Shown here: positions 26,859 through 36,479 of the stretch, piece by piece
Numbering within the stretch: position 1 is the first letter of the stretch
How the letters are laid out: each line of letters opens with the position of its first letter
NCBI GenBank assembly: GCA_945871425.1
Contig: CAMBVS010000019.1
Coordinates: 1 to 60,841 of the forward strand
Source: Rhizobium sp. Q54
GTDB lineage: Bacteria > Pseudomonadota > Alphaproteobacteria > SHVZ01
DNA: 60,841 bases
Reading direction: 5' to 3'
The notes under the pieces: model-generated
What the model was told of the DNA's origin: nothing
The model's database searches: none
Seen by the model: the letters and a program-made list of their open reading frames with translations, nothing else
Made by a program: the position numbers and the translations under genes

Positions 26859-28376
26859 ATGATCGCCGTTCGCGCCGACACCTCGCGCCTTGAGCGCATG
26901 GCCGGGGACTACCTCGCCCTCAGGCCGGCCAACCTGCCCTTCGACCGGTCCGTGCTGGAGCCGTCGCTGACCGACTTCACCCGGTCGGGCTGGGCCTATT
27001 ACCCGGTCAAGGACCTGAACCAGCTGGCACTCGCCATCAACCGGGCGCTCGGCGACGTGCGCATGCCGGCGATGCCGGAGGTCGCCTCCCTACAGTCGGC
27101 TGCCTTCTGCAACCTGCGTTGCCCGTATTGCCCGACGCACGGCACGGACGAAGCCCACGCCGTTTACCAGGCCAAGTCCTGGACCATGTCGGACGATCTC
27201 ATCCGGCAGATCGCCCACGACTCCTTCCCCTTCGCCCGGCAGATCTCGCTCTCCGGCGCCGGCGAGAACCTGCTCGCCCGCAACACCGAGGTCGCCGCCG
27301 AGCTGGCGCATGCCTACGGCTGCAACCTCTTCATCAACTCGAATGGCACCGTGATCTCCAAGCGACGGCTGCGCCACCTCTGGGGCGCGACCCATCTCCG
27401 GATGTCGCTGGACGGCGCCACGCCGGCGACCTTCGAAGCGCTTCGCCGCGGCGCCGACTTCGGCAAGGTGATGCGCAATGTCCGCGTCATGACCCGGGCC
27501 GGCGAGCTGCTGCCGCGGTCGCTCCGGCTGCAGATGGCGATCAACTTCTGCTTCTGCGCCAGCAATCTCCGCGACCTGCCGCTGATGGTCGACCTCGCCC
27601 GCTTCCTCGGCATCCCCCACATCAACGGCATCGCCGTCGAGACCACGACGCCGTCCCTCCTCGACGAGCCCTACGCGCAATATTCCGGCGCCTATCGCCA
27701 TCACCTCGACCGCATGACCGAGCGGGCGGCCGCGCTCGGCGTCCGCCTTGCCATGCCGAGCCCGGCCGACGTCGCGCCGGACCCGACGCAACGCCCGACC
27801 GGCACGCGCCTCGCGCTCCCCTATCTCGACGACGCCTACTACGCCGGGCTGCCGCCGATCGAGGCCATGGTCGACCTCTCCGACCTGGACGAGGAGGCTC
27901 TCGACCTCGCCGAAGATGCGTTGGCGACCGCGCTCGCACGCATGCAAGGGCCCCTCAACCAGGAGGCCGGCGAGGCGGTCAAGCGGGCCGAGGATCTGCG
28001 TGCACGGCAGATGGACGAACTCGGCCGCGCCTACACCTCGTTGACGCCAGCGGAGCATACGCGGCTCGGCGGACTCAAGGACTCAGACGCCCTGGTGAAG
28101 GACTGCTCCTATCTCCACCGCTTCCTCTACTACTACCCGGACGGAGCGCTGCGTCCGTGCTGCTTTGAGTTCGTGCCCGACGTCGGCAACCTGAAGGCCG
28201 GCTCGATCCGCGAGCTGTTCAACGGACCTAAGCTGGCGACGCTGGCGCGCCGCTTCGTCGGCGACGACCCTGACCCGTCCTGCGCGGCCTGCCCGAAATG
28301 GAGCCGCGTGCCGGAACAGGCGATCTTCCCGCTCGACCCGTCGCGCCGCGACAAGACCGCGGTCCACGCCGGCTGA
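26859..28376 (+). CDS. Radical SAM protein with C-terminal SPASM-like cysteines
   Basis: 505 residues. The radical SAM cluster motif is CNLRCPYC (Cys84, Cys88, Cys91), followed by the SAM-binding LSGAGENLL and NSNGTVIS strands. A C-terminal group of cysteines (DCSYLHRF, RPCCFE, DPSCAACPKW) suggests one or more auxiliary Fe-S clusters, as in SPASM or twitch proteins. This class modifies peptides, proteins or small molecules through a 5'-deoxyadenosyl radical. No precursor peptide gene or partner protein is visible beside it: the neighbours are the divergent transporter operon and a convergent permease. The start is ATG 26859, with GGAG at 26851. Substrate unknown. Confidence 0.88.
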   Translation: MIAVRADTSRLERMAGDYLALRPANLPFDRSVLEPSLTDFTRSGWAYYPVKDLNQLALAINRALGDVRMPAMPEVASLQSAAFCNLRCPYCPTHGTDEAHAVYQAKSWTMSDDLIRQIAHDSFPFARQISLSGAGENLLARNTEVAAELAHAYGCNLFINSNGTVISKRRLRHLWGATHLRMSLDGATPATFEALRRGADFGKVMRNVRVMTRAGELLPRSLRLQMAINFCFCASNLRDLPLMVDLARFLGIPHINGIAVETTTPSLLDEPYAQYSGAYRHHLDRMTERAAALGVRLAMPSPADVAPDPTQRPTGTRLALPYLDDAYYAGLPPIEAMVDLSDLDEEALDLAEDALATALARMQGPLNQEAGEAVKRAEDLRARQMDELGRAYTSLTPAEHTRLGGLKDSDALVKDCSYLHRFLYYYPDGALRPCCFEFVPDVGNLKAGSIRELFNGPKLATLARRFVGDDPDPSCAACPKWSRVPEQAIFPLDPSRRDKTAVHAG

Positions 28377-28383
28377 CGCGGTC

Positions 28384-29832
28384 TCATCCGCGGGCGCGGA
28401 TGGCGAACTCCTCCTCGGGCGAACGCACCAGCTGATGGCGGCCGACGAGAGCGAAATAGACGATCCCGAGCACGTACCAGATCGCCGCCCCGACCACGCC
28501 TTCCCGGTAGGCCGCGTCCGAAAGCTGGAAACCCAGCGTCACCACGGCGATGATCAGCGTCGCCGCGGCGCCGGGGATGCCGAGCGGGCTGACATAGGGG
28601 CGGTGGATGTCGGGAAGCTTCACCCTCAGCAGGATGAAGGACAGCGCCTGCATCAGGTAGGAGATCATGGCGCCGAACACCGCCATATTGAGGAGCGTGC
28701 CGCCGATGAAGGCGCCGCCCGTCTCCGCACCCGCCGCATACCAGGTGACCAGCAGGACGGCCAGGCCGAGGAGGCCGCCGGAGACAAGGGCGACATGCGG
28801 CGTCTTGCGGGTGCCATGGGTCACCGACAGCGCCGTCGGGAAATAACCGGCCCGCGACAGCGAGTAGATCTGCCGGCCATAGGCGAAGATGATCGTATGG
28901 AAGCTGGCGATCAGGCCGACCACGGCGAACACCGACAGGAGCTTGCCGACCTCGTCGCCGTAGATCGTGCGGAAGCCGTCGAGCAGCGGCTCGGCGGAGG
29001 CTTTCAGCCCTTCGGCGCCGGGTGCGACGCCGGTGTTGAGGAAGAGCGTCAGGAAGGCACAGGCGACCAGCGTCAGGATGCCGATGATCAGGCCTTTCGG
29101 CAGGTGCGCCTCAGGCTCATGCACCTCTTCGGCGGCCAGCGGCAGCTGCTCGATCGCCAGATAGAACCAGACCGCGAAGGGCAGCGCCGCCAGCACTCCC
29201 GCCCAACCGAACGGAAGCCACGCGCCGTTGCCGGCCGTCGGCTGGATATTGAGCGCATTGGCGAGGCTGAAATGCGGGATCGCGCTGATCCAGAAGAGCA
29301 GGAGCACGCCGAGCGCCGCCAGCGTCACCACCACCGAGACCCGGAACGAGAGCTCGACGCCGACGACGTTGAGGCCGATGAAGACCGCGTAGGCCGCGAC
29401 CCACCAGAGCGGCTGCATCGCCGGCGGCGTTCCGAAGATCGCCCCCAGATAGGCCGAAAGGAAGAAGACGATCACCGCCGGCGCCAGCACGTATTCCATG
29501 TTCTCGGCCAAGCCGGTGACGAAGCCGCCCCAGGGCCCCATGGCGCTCCGTGCGAAGGAATAGGCGCCGCCCGTATGCGGCATCGCCGGCGACATCTCCG
29601 CCAGGCTGAAGATCAGCCCGAGATACATGACCGTGATGACCAGGGCGGCGGCGAGCAGCCCGCCGAAACCGCCGGCGGCCAGCCCTAAATTCCAGCCGGA
29701 GAAGTCGCCGGAGATGACGGCACCGACGCCGAGCGCCCATAAGGACCAGAAACGGGCATGGCGCTTGAGGCCGCGCTTCTCGAAATAGCCGGCGGCGACC
29801 ACGGCATAGGTCACGCCCTTCGAGTCCGACAT
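28384..29832 (-). CDS. APC-superfamily permease, ethanolamine permease-like
   Basis: 482 residues with about twelve membrane helices. The N-terminal stretch (FWSLWALGVGAVISGDFSGW, then LAAGGFGGLL) and the next segment (SPAMPHTGGAYSFARSAMGPWGGFVTGLAENMEYV) closely follow the ethanolamine permease branch of the APC family, which suggests import of ethanolamine or a similar small amine or amino acid. No ethanolamine ammonia-lyase genes are in the window. AAGGAG sits about 8 bases before ATG 29832, which is preferred to the GTG three codons upstream lying inside that site. Convergent with the radical SAM gene, 7 bases apart. Confidence 0.88.
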   Translation of the reverse strand: MSDSKGVTYAVVAAGYFEKRGLKRHARFWSLWALGVGAVISGDFSGWNLGLAAGGFGGLLAAALVITVMYLGLIFSLAEMSPAMPHTGGAYSFARSAMGPWGGFVTGLAENMEYVLAPAVIVFFLSAYLGAIFGTPPAMQPLWWVAAYAVFIGLNVVGVELSFRVSVVVTLAALGVLLLFWISAIPHFSLANALNIQPTAGNGAWLPFGWAGVLAALPFAVWFYLAIEQLPLAAEEVHEPEAHLPKGLIIGILTLVACAFLTLFLNTGVAPGAEGLKASAEPLLDGFRTIYGDEVGKLLSVFAVVGLIASFHTIIFAYGRQIYSLSRAGYFPTALSVTHGTRKTPHVALVSGGLLGLAVLLVTWYAAGAETGGAFIGGTLLNMAVFGAMISYLMQALSFILLRVKLPDIHRPYVSPLGIPGAAATLIIAVVTLGFQLSDAAYREGVVGAAIWYVLGIVYFALVGRHQLVRSPEEEFAIRARG

Positions 29833-29907
29833 GGCTTTCACTCCTTGCGCACGTGGACGGACGATAACAGCCGCCCTCCGCCATAACGAGGCGGGGCGGC
29901 GGCGAGC

Positions 29908-31149
29908 CTAGCCGCGCTGCGGCGGCCGTCCGGCGAACTGGGGCACACGGCCGCGGACGACGGCGCTGATCGGCACCAGGCGGAAGCCCTTGGATTCGAC
30001 CTCGTCGAGCCAGATCGCGAGTTCGGCCAAGGTCGCCGCCCGCGGATGGCCGATGGCGATGGCATAGCCTTGCTTCCGCGCCACCCGCTCGGTCTCGATC
30101 AGCCGCTTCCTCACCTCGGCCTGGCCTTCATAGTGATCGAGGAAGACGTCGCGCCCGGCATTGGGGAGGCCATGCGCCTGGGCTGAATCCTGGGCCAGCG
30201 AGCGCGCCGTCGTGCGCGAGTCGACGAACAGGAGCCCGCGGCGGACCAACTCCTCCATCACCGGCGCCAGCGCATAGGGATCGGAGGTGAACAGGCTGCC
30301 CATGTGATTGTTGATGCCGACGATGCCCGGCAAGGCGTCGAGACCGCGGGAAAGCCGGGCTTGGATCTCCGCCGGTCCCTGACGGATCCGCAGCAGATGC
30401 GGCTCCGGCTCGGCGAAGGCGCCATGCGGCTCCATCGGGATGTGCAGCATGACCTCGTGGCGGTTGGCACGGGCCGCCCTCGCCTGCCCGGCGAGATCGG
30501 AGGCGTAGGGCAGGAACGAGATCGTCAGCGGCCCCTTGAGCCGGATGGCGACGCCGGTATGCGCGCGGTCGACGCCGGCGTCGTCGATGATCACCGCGAT
30601 CTCCGGGCGGCCGTCCGGCGGCGCCGTCGGCAGCGCATTGGCGATCCAGGCCGGCTCGCCCGAGGTATCGGCTGCCGGCGGAGAGATGCGGACCGGCGGC
30701 AGGCTCCGCGGGGCCGGGATCGGCGGCAAGGCCGCCCGGGCCGCGGCGAGCGGCGCCGGGCGCGGCAGGGGCTCGACCGAGGCAGTGGCGGACGCCGACG
30801 GGCGAGAGGCGGCCTGCGGCACGACGCTCGGCCAGTTGTAAGGCCCCTGCCCGCTCGGCCGGTATCCCGGCGCCTCGCCGGTCCCCAGAGGGACGGCGAA
30901 GGCGCGCGCGATCGCCGCCGGCTCCTCGGTCGTCTCGACATAGAGACCGGGCTGGGGCGCACCGACACTGACGGTGATGGCGACGCTGGCGCCGATCACC
31001 GCTGTCGCCAAGCCGGCAATGAGGCCGGGAAGCCGTTGGTTCAGTCGCTTCGCCCTGGCGCGCCAGTCGATGCGGGGCGCACCCGCGCTCGGGCTCGGAA
31101 GGGCCTGAGCATGGCGGAAGCGGCGACGGCGGGACTTGCGGGATGACAA
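29908..31149 (-). CDS. Divergent polysaccharide deacetylase family protein
   Basis: 413 residues. A basic cytoplasmic N-terminus and a single membrane helix (about residues 42-62, [20 protein letters not shown]) are followed by a proline/alanine-rich linker. The C-terminal domain of about 230 residues has VIIDDAGVD (metal-binding Asp pair), the LPYA, HIPMEP and NNHMGS strands, LLFVDSRT and [10 protein letters not shown]. This is the YibQ-type divergent NodB fold, which probably acts on envelope glycan in the periplasm; activity is undefined. In alphaproteobacteria it is often linked to a ctp peptidase and an envC-like gene, which are absent here. The frame can only open at TTG 31149, so the start is provisional. 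Confidence 0.87.
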   Translation of the reverse strand: MSSRKSRRRRFRHAQALPSPSAGAPRIDWRARAKRLNQRLPGLIAGLATAVIGASVAITVSVGAPQPGLYVETTEEPAAIARAFAVPLGTGEAPGYRPSGQGPYNWPSVVPQAASRPSASATASVEPLPRPAPLAAARAALPPIPAPRSLPPVRISPPAADTSGEPAWIANALPTAPPDGRPEIAVIIDDAGVDRAHTGVAIRLKGPLTISFLPYASDLAGQARAARANRHEVMLHIPMEPHGAFAEPEPHLLRIRQGPAEIQARLSRGLDALPGIVGINNHMGSLFTSDPYALAPVMEELVRRGLLFVDSRTTARSLAQDSAQAHGLPNAGRDVFLDHYEGQAEVRKRLIETERVARKQGYAIAIGHPRAATLAELAIWLDEVESKGFRLVPISAVVRGRVPQFAGRPPQRG

Positions 31150-31288
31150 GGCTAAAGCGCAGGTTGTTGAGACGAGGGCGCATGTTAGAGATGGCCGGCC
31201 GATTCTGCGAGTCCGGTTGCTTTTCCTTCATCCGCGAAAGCCTGCCTGCTATGAACGTCGCCAAGTCTGCAGAGGATCGTCGGACACC

Positions 31289-32323
31289 ATGACCGGGGAC
31301 ATGCCGGACCTCAGGGTGCTGATCGGGCGGGTCGCCGGCGGTCACCGTCTGACCGTGGCCGAGTCCGAAATCGCCTTCGACATCATGATGTCGGGAAACG
31401 CGACGCCCTCCCAGATGGGCGGCTTCCTGATGGCGCTCCGTGTCCGCGGCGAGACCGTGGACGAGATCGCCGGCGCCGCCCGCGTCATGCGGGCGAAGTC
31501 GCTGAAGGTCGAGGCGCCGCCGGGCGCAATCGACACCTGCGGCACCGGCGGCGACGCGTCCGGCACCTACAACATCTCCACTGCCGCCTCCCTGGTGGTT
31601 GCCGCATGCGGCGTGCCCGTCGCCAAGCACGGCAACCGGGCGCTCTCCTCCAAATCCGGCGCCGCCGACGTGCTGACCGCTCTCGGCGTCAATATCGACG
31701 CCGACTTGGGCCTCGTCCGCCGCGCCCTGTTCGAAGCCGGCATCGGCTTCCTGATGGCGCCTCGCCACCACGCCGCCACCCGCCATGTCGCGCCGACGCG
31801 GGTCGAGCTGGGCACGCGCACCATCTTCAACCTCCTGGGCCCGCTCTCGAACCCGGCCGGCACCAGGCGCCAGCTGGTCGGCGTCTTCGGCAAGGACTGG
31901 GTCGAGCCGATGGCGAAGGTGCTCGGTCTGCTCGGCATCGAGAAGGCCTGGGTGGTGCACGGCTCCGACGGCATCGATGAGATCACCACCTCCGGGCCGA
32001 CCCATGTCGCCGCCCTCGACGGCGGCAAGGTCACCACTTTCGAGGTCACGCCCGAGGAAGCCGGCCTTCCCCGCGCCCAGCCCTCCCAGCTCAAGGGCGG
32101 CGATCCCCAGCACAACGCCAAGGCACTGAGAGCGGTCCTCGACGGCGAGAAAGGCCCTTACCGCGACATCGTCCTCCTTAACGCAGGCGCGGCGCTGATT
32201 GTCGCCGGCAAGGCCGAGACGCTGAAGGACGGCGCGGCCCTGGCGGCCAAGGCCATCGACGGCGGCGGCGCCAGGGCGACGCTGGCGAAGCTGATCGCCA
32301 TCACCAACGAGAAGCCGGCATGA
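31289..32323 (+). CDS. trpD: Anthranilate phosphoribosyltransferase
   Basis: 344 residues. It transfers phosphoribose from PRPP to anthranilate in tryptophan synthesis. The PRPP/Mg site is [18 protein letters not shown] (near residues 76-93), followed by [21 protein letters not shown] with the family's KHGN motif. Later ARHHAA..HVAPTR- and GPLSNPA-type segments form the anthranilate channel. ATG 31289 is preceded by an AGAGGA; ATG 31301 with GGGGAC is an alternative. trpG, which often precedes trpD, is absent here. The stop overlaps trpC (ATGA). Confidence 0.97.
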   Translation: MTGDMPDLRVLIGRVAGGHRLTVAESEIAFDIMMSGNATPSQMGGFLMALRVRGETVDEIAGAARVMRAKSLKVEAPPGAIDTCGTGGDASGTYNISTAASLVVAACGVPVAKHGNRALSSKSGAADVLTALGVNIDADLGLVRRALFEAGIGFLMAPRHHAATRHVAPTRVELGTRTIFNLLGPLSNPAGTRRQLVGVFGKDWVEPMAKVLGLLGIEKAWVVHGSDGIDEITTSGPTHVAALDGGKVTTFEVTPEEAGLPRAQPSQLKGGDPQHNAKALRAVLDGEKGPYRDIVLLNAGAALIVAGKAETLKDGAALAAKAIDGGGARATLAKLIAITNEKPA

Positions 32324-33135
32324 GCGACGTGCTGGCCCGCATCTGCGACGACAAGCGCACCCATGTCGCCCGGCAGAAGGCCGTGCGCCCGCTCTCGATC
32401 GTCGAGGCGGAGGCGAAGCGGCAGGCGCCGCCGCGCGGCTTCGCCCGCCGGCTGGAGGCGGCCGCGGCTGCGTCCGGCTATGGCCTCATCTGCGAGATCA
32501 AGAAGGCGAGCCCGTCGAAGGGGCTGATCCGCCCCGACTTCGACCCGCCGGAGCTCGCCCGCGCCTATCGCCAGGGCGGCGCCACCTGCCTCTCGGTCCT
32601 GACCGACACGCTCTACTTCCAGGGCGAGGACGCGCATCTCACCGCCGCGCGCGCCGCCGTCGACCTGCCCGCGATCCGCAAGGACTTCATGGTCGACCTC
32701 TACCAGGTGGCCGAAGCCCGGGCGCTGGGCGCCGACTGCATCCTTGTGATCATGGCCGCGGTCGACGACGCTCTCGCCGCCGAACTGGTGGCAGCCGCGA
32801 CACACTGGGGCATGGATGCGCTGATCGAGGTCCATGACGCGCCAGAACTGGAGCGGGCGCTGAAACTCCAGGCCAAGCTTGTCGGAATAAATAATAGAAA
32901 TCTCAAGACATTGAAGGTTGATCTTAAAACGACGGTAGAGCTGGGTCCACGGGTGCCCAAGGACCGGCTCCTCGTCGGCGAGAGCGGTATCGGCAGCCAC
33001 GCCGACATCGACCGGCTGACCGCCGCCGGCGCCCGCGCCTTCCTGATCGGCGAGTCGCTGATGCGGCAGGCGGATGTGGCGGCAGCGACCCGCGCGCTCC
33101 TTCCGGAGCCGGCACGCGCCCGGGCGGTGGGTTGA
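32320..33135 (+). CDS. trpC: Indole-3-glycerol phosphate synthase
   Basis: 271-residue TIM barrel that closes the indole ring of tryptophan precursors. The substrate-binding [12 protein letters not shown] (about residues 56-67), the FQGED..L.-type loop, the DLYQ strand, GINNRNLKT and GESGI are all present. Its ATG overlaps the trpD stop, and its TGA shares a base with the moaC ATG (TGATG). A 60-base stretch at 32881-32940, which encodes the conserved INNRNLKT strand, has only 21 G/C bases and uses ATA, AGA, AAA and GTA codons. It is conspicuously unlike the rest of the gene. Confidence 0.97.
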   Translation: MSDVLARICDDKRTHVARQKAVRPLSIVEAEAKRQAPPRGFARRLEAAAAASGYGLICEIKKASPSKGLIRPDFDPPELARAYRQGGATCLSVLTDTLYFQGEDAHLTAARAAVDLPAIRKDFMVDLYQVAEARALGADCILVIMAAVDDALAAELVAAATHWGMDALIEVHDAPELERALKLQAKLVGINNRNLKTLKVDLKTTVELGPRVPKDRLLVGESGIGSHADIDRLTAAGARAFLIGESLMRQADVAAATRALLPEPARARAVG

Positions 33136-33611
33136 TGGCCGGCCTCACCCATTTCGATGCCAAGGGCGACGCCGTCATGGTCGATGTCGCCGCCAAGCCG
33201 GTGACCGAACGCGTCGCGATCGCCGGCGGCAGCATCGCCATGAAGCCCGAGACCCTTGCCCGCATCCGCCAGGGTCAGATCGCCAAGGGCGACGTTCTGG
33301 CGGTGGCGCGGCTGGCCGGAATCATGGCGGCCAAACGCACCGGCGACCTGATCCCGCTCTGCCATCCGATCGGGCTCGACGCGGTGTCGCTCGACTTTTC
33401 CCTCGACGAGGCACGCTCCGCCGTCGACATCACCGCCACCTGCAAGGTGCATGGCCGCACCGGCGTGGAGATGGAGGCGATGTGCGCGGTCAGCGTCGCC
33501 GCGCTCACCATCTACGACATGTGCAAGGCGGTCGACCGGGCGATGCGCATCGGCGAGATCCGCCTGCTGCGCAAGAGCGGCGGCAAGTCCGGGGACTTCG
33601 CCCAAGCATGA
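33135..33611 (+). CDS. moaC: Cyclic pyranopterin monophosphate synthase
   Basis: 158 residues. With MoaA it converts GTP to cyclic pyranopterin monophosphate in molybdenum-cofactor synthesis. Conserved blocks seen are [27 protein letters not shown] with the catalytic histidine region, [13 protein letters not shown] and [11 protein letters not shown]. The ATG directly follows the last base of trpC (TGATG), and the stop overlaps moeA (ATGA). This trpC-moaC-moeA order is a recurrent alphaproteobacterial arrangement that links two unrelated pathways in one transcript. Confidence 0.97.
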   Translation: MAGLTHFDAKGDAVMVDVAAKPVTERVAIAGGSIAMKPETLARIRQGQIAKGDVLAVARLAGIMAAKRTGDLIPLCHPIGLDAVSLDFSLDEARSAVDITATCKVHGRTGVEMEAMCAVSVAALTIYDMCKAVDRAMRIGEIRLLRKSGGKSGDFAQA

Positions 33612-34822
33612 TTCCGGTCGACGAGGCGCGCCGGCGTATCCTGGCCGAGCTTCGCGCGGTCGGCATCGAAGAGGTGTCGCTGCTGGAGGCCCAGGGGCGG
33701 GTGCTGGCCGACGACGTTCGCGCCCGCCTGACCCAGCCGCCCTGGCCGGTCTCGGCCATGGACGGCTATGCCGTGCGCGCCGCCGATGCCGCCAAGGTTC
33801 CGGTGACGCTTCGCATTGCCGGCGCCGTGCCCGCCGGCTCTTCCTATGCCGGAACCGTCGGTGCCGGAGAGGCCGTCCGCATTTTCACCGGCGCGCCCCT
33901 CCCCGACGGGGCCGACGCCATCATCATCCAGGAAGATACGACCGCCGCCGACGGCAAGGTGACGGTCAAGGAAGCCGGCCAGATCGGCCGTCACATCCGC
34001 GTCGCCGGCCTCGACTTCAAGGCAGGCGATGTCGGCATCTCCGCTGGCCGCAGACTCACCGCCCGCGACGTCGGTCTCGCCGCGGCGATGAACGTCCCCT
34101 GGCTCCGCGTCCGCCGTCGTCCGCGCATCGCGTTGCTCGCAACCGGCGACGAGATCGCGCGGCCCGGCGATCCTGTCGGCCCGAACCAGATCGTCAGCTC
34201 CAATACCTACGCGCTGGCCGCCGTCGTCCGCGCGTTGGGCGCCGAGCCGGTGCTTCTCGGCATCGCTAAGGACACGGTCGAGGACACGCTGGCCAAGGTC
34301 GAAGGCGCCCGCGGCGCCGACCTGCTGGTGACCACCGGCGGCGCCTCGGTCGGCGACCACGACCTGGTGCAGAAGGCGCTGGCGACCCGCGGGCTTGCCG
34401 TCGACTTCTGGAAGATCGCCATGCGGCCGGGAAAGCCCTTGATGTGGGGCCGCCTCGGCGAGCTTCCGGTGCTGGGCCTGCCGGGCAACCCGGTCTCCAG
34501 CCTCGTCTGCGCCCTTGTGTTTCTGAAGCCGGCGATCGAGAGCCTGGCAGGCCTCGATCCCGAGGCGGCCGCGCTCGTCGATGCCCGCCTCGGGCGGGAT
34601 CTCGCGGCGAACGACCAGCGCCAGGACTATCTCAGGGCCAGGCTGGCGCGCGGACCCGACGGCGTTCCCGTCGCCACACCCTTCGCCAAGCAGGATTCCT
34701 CCATGCTGTCGCTGCTGGCCCAGTCCGACGGACTGATCGTGCGCCCCGCGCATGATCCGGCACGCAAAGCCGGCGAAAGCGTGCGCGTTCTCTCCTTCGC
34801 GCTGGCAATTCCGGTGATTTGA
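33608..34822 (+). CDS. moeA: Molybdopterin molybdenumtransferase
   Basis: 404 residues. Inserts molybdate into adenylated molybdopterin. The N-terminal SAMDGYA motif, [12 protein letters not shown], the ATGDEI loop, [12 protein letters not shown] and LPGNPVSS are all in family order, followed by the C-terminal beta-barrel. Length is typical of the single-domain MoeA type, without MogA fusion. It overlaps moaC by four bases and is followed, after a 100-base regulatory gap, by lexA. Confidence 0.97.
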   Translation: MIPVDEARRRILAELRAVGIEEVSLLEAQGRVLADDVRARLTQPPWPVSAMDGYAVRAADAAKVPVTLRIAGAVPAGSSYAGTVGAGEAVRIFTGAPLPDGADAIIIQEDTTAADGKVTVKEAGQIGRHIRVAGLDFKAGDVGISAGRRLTARDVGLAAAMNVPWLRVRRRPRIALLATGDEIARPGDPVGPNQIVSSNTYALAAVVRALGAEPVLLGIAKDTVEDTLAKVEGARGADLLVTTGGASVGDHDLVQKALATRGLAVDFWKIAMRPGKPLMWGRLGELPVLGLPGNPVSSLVCALVFLKPAIESLAGLDPEAAALVDARLGRDLAANDQRQDYLRARLARGPDGVPVATPFAKQDSSMLSLLAQSDGLIVRPAHDPARKAGESVRVLSFALAIPVI

Positions 34823-34835
34823 TCCACAGCGACGC

Positions 34836-34864
34836 TTGACAGCCCCCGTGAACCAAACTAGAAC
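34836..34864 (+). promoter_or_regulatory. lexA promoter with overlapping SOS box
   Basis: A TTGACA -35 box (34836-34841) and a TAGAAC -10 box (34859-34864) are 17 bases apart. GAAC-N7-GAAC at 34850-34864 is the reverse complement of GTTC-N7-GTTC, the alphaproteobacterial LexA operator. It covers the spacer and the -10 box, so LexA binding would block its own promoter (autoregulation). Confidence 0.88.
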
Positions 34865-34922
34865 ATGCGTGGACGTTGCGCTTTTGTTCTAGATATTGTG
34901 GTCGAGACGCGGGGGGCTACAA

Positions 34923-35633
34923 ATGCTGACGAAGAAGCAGTTCGAGCTGTTGACCTTCATCAATCGAAGGCTGTCGGAGAGCGGAGTTTCTCCCTCATTC
35001 GAAGAGATGAAGGAGGCTCTCAGCCTCAAGTCGAAATCGGGCATCCACCGCCTGATCACCGGCCTGGAAGAACGCGGCTTCATCAAACGCCTCGCCCATC
35101 GCGCCCGCGCCCTCGAGGTGACCCGCCTGCCCGAGCAGGCCTCCCTCCCCGAGCACCGCCCCGCCGCGCCTCAGCGCGGCTTCGCGCCCAACGTCATTCC
35201 CGGCAACTTCGGCGCGGTACTGTCCGGCGCCGAGACCCGCCCGGAGGTCGCCAACGTCTCGCTTCCGCTCTACGGCAAGATCGCCGCGGGCACGCCGATC
35301 GAGGCGCTGCGCGAGTCATCCAGCTTCGTCGACGTCCCTGCCAGCCTGCTCGGCGGCGGCGAGCACTACGCGCTGACCGTCGCCGGCGACTCCATGGTCG
35401 ATGCCGGCATCCAGGACGGCGACACCGTGGTCGTCCATCGCTGCGAGACGGCCGAGAACGGCTCGATCGTGGTGGCGCTCGTCGACGACAACGAGGTGAC
35501 CCTGAAGCGGCTCCGCCGCAAGGGCGCCTCGATCGCGCTCGAGCCGGCCAACAAGGCCTACGAAACGCGGATTTTCGGACCCGACCGGGTCAAGGTCCAG
35601 GGCCGCCTCATCGCGCTGATGCGCCGCTACTAA
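34923..35633 (+). CDS. lexA: LexA repressor
   Basis: 236 residues. The N-terminal winged helix ([16 protein letters not shown] to about residue 65) binds SOS operators. The C-terminal S24 self-cleavage domain has the scissile Ala122-Gly123 (KIAAG), catalytic Ser157 (AGDSM) and Lys195 (VTLKRL). RecA filaments trigger cleavage and derepression. The ATG at 34923 matches the family start; the in-frame ATG at 34896 would lie closer to the promoter. The linker is longer than in E. coli LexA, as is usual in alphaproteobacteria. Its own promoter carries an SOS box. Confidence 0.97.
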   Translation: MLTKKQFELLTFINRRLSESGVSPSFEEMKEALSLKSKSGIHRLITGLEERGFIKRLAHRARALEVTRLPEQASLPEHRPAAPQRGFAPNVIPGNFGAVLSGAETRPEVANVSLPLYGKIAAGTPIEALRESSSFVDVPASLLGGGEHYALTVAGDSMVDAGIQDGDTVVVHRCETAENGSIVVALVDDNEVTLKRLRRKGASIALEPANKAYETRIFGPDRVKVQGRLIALMRRY

Positions 35634-35689
35634 GCGCGTCGTTCCGCATCACCGGCGAGACGCGGGCGGCGACGCCCGAAGGAGCCTCC

Positions 35690-36208
35690 ATGTCGACAGC
35701 GCTCCTCGTCATCGACGTCCAGCAAGGCATGTTGCTGAATCCACTCCGCCCCTATCGCCCGGAGGAACTCCTAGCGCGCCTGCGCGCACTGCAGGACTGC
35801 GCGCGCGCCGAGGGGAGTCCCGTTATCCACGTTCAGCACGCCGGCGGTGAGGGCGAGCCTCTGTCGCGGGGAACGTCCGGATTCGCCATCCATCCGGTCG
35901 TGGCACCGAAGCCGGGCGAAGAGGTGGTGGTGAAGGATCGCTGCGATGCGTTTCTCGGCACCGGGCTCGATGCACGGCTGCGAGCGCTCGGCATCGGACG
36001 GCTGGTGATCGCAGGCATGCAGACCGAGTACTGCATCGACACCACGACCCGCGCCGCCTTCGCGCATGGCTACAAGGTGGCACTCGCCTCGGACGCGCAT
36101 TCGACCTTCGACTCGAGCGTCCTCAAGGCGCCGGAGATCATCGCCCACCACAACGTCGTGCTCCACGATTTCGCCCAAGTCATCGACTCCGCGGCCGTCA
36201 AATTCTGA
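35690..36208 (+). CDS. Isochorismatase-family cysteine hydrolase
   Basis: 172 residues with the intact triad Asp9 (LLVIDVQQGM), Lys82 (VVKDRCDAF) and Cys115 (MQTEYCIDTT), plus the conserved cis-peptide region before the cysteine. Members hydrolyse amides, such as nicotinamide or N-carbamoyl compounds, or isochorismate; the branch here cannot be settled. GAAGGAG at 35678-35684 precedes ATG 35690. It lies 56 bases after lexA without its own obvious SOS box, so it may be read through from lexA. Confidence 0.9.
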   Translation: MSTALLVIDVQQGMLLNPLRPYRPEELLARLRALQDCARAEGSPVIHVQHAGGEGEPLSRGTSGFAIHPVVAPKPGEEVVVKDRCDAFLGTGLDARLRALGIGRLVIAGMQTEYCIDTTTRAAFAHGYKVALASDAHSTFDSSVLKAPEIIAHHNVVLHDFAQVIDSAAVKF

Positions 36209-36267
36209 GGCCACGGAACGGTCACCCCGGGGGCTGTTCGGAACTAACGGCGACAGCGCGTCTTAAC

Positions 36268-36298
36268 TGACCGGGCCATCCGCAGGATGGCCCGGTTG
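36268..36298 (+). terminator. Strong stem-loop before a small secreted-protein gene
   Basis: Perfect 12-bp stem (ACCGGGCCATCC / GGATGGCCCGGT) with a GCA loop, plus two flanking G-T pairs. No T-tract follows; the next bases are the AAAGGA ribosome-binding site of the gene at 36312. It could end the cysteine-hydrolase transcript or act as a 5' structure controlling the small gene. Confidence 0.55.
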
Positions 36299-36311
36299 AA
36301 AGGACGCCGCC

Positions 36312-36473
36312 ATGAAGCTGCGAACTCTTTCCGTCGCGCTCGTCGCCCTGATCCTCGGCACGACCATGATCCCGGTCGAGGCGCTGGCGGATCCACCGTC
36401 CTGGGCACCCGCCCATGGATGGCGCAAGCAGAAGAACGTCGACAAACATGAGCAGCGGGCGCTCGGCCGCTAG
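36312..36473 (+). CDS. Small secreted protein, 53 residues
   Basis: Starts MKLRTLSVALVALILGTTM and has a plausible signal-peptide cleavage after VEALA (residue 26). This leaves a mature peptide of about 27 residues with DPPSWAPAHGWRKQK and a charged end HEQRALGR. The PPxWAPAHG motif recalls the start of RcnB-like periplasmic proteins, but the rest of that domain is missing. AAAGGA lies about 9 bases before the ATG. GC-rich codon choice and position between a stem-loop and comEC (6 bases away, convergent) support a real gene. Function unknown. Confidence 0.6.
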   Translation: MKLRTLSVALVALILGTTMIPVEALADPPSWAPAHGWRKQKNVDKHEQRALGR

Positions 36474-36479
36474 GCACCC

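Noticed and set aside
34886..34889. Second GTTC near lexA as another SOS half-site
   Set aside because: No partner GTTC or GAAC at seven-base spacing.
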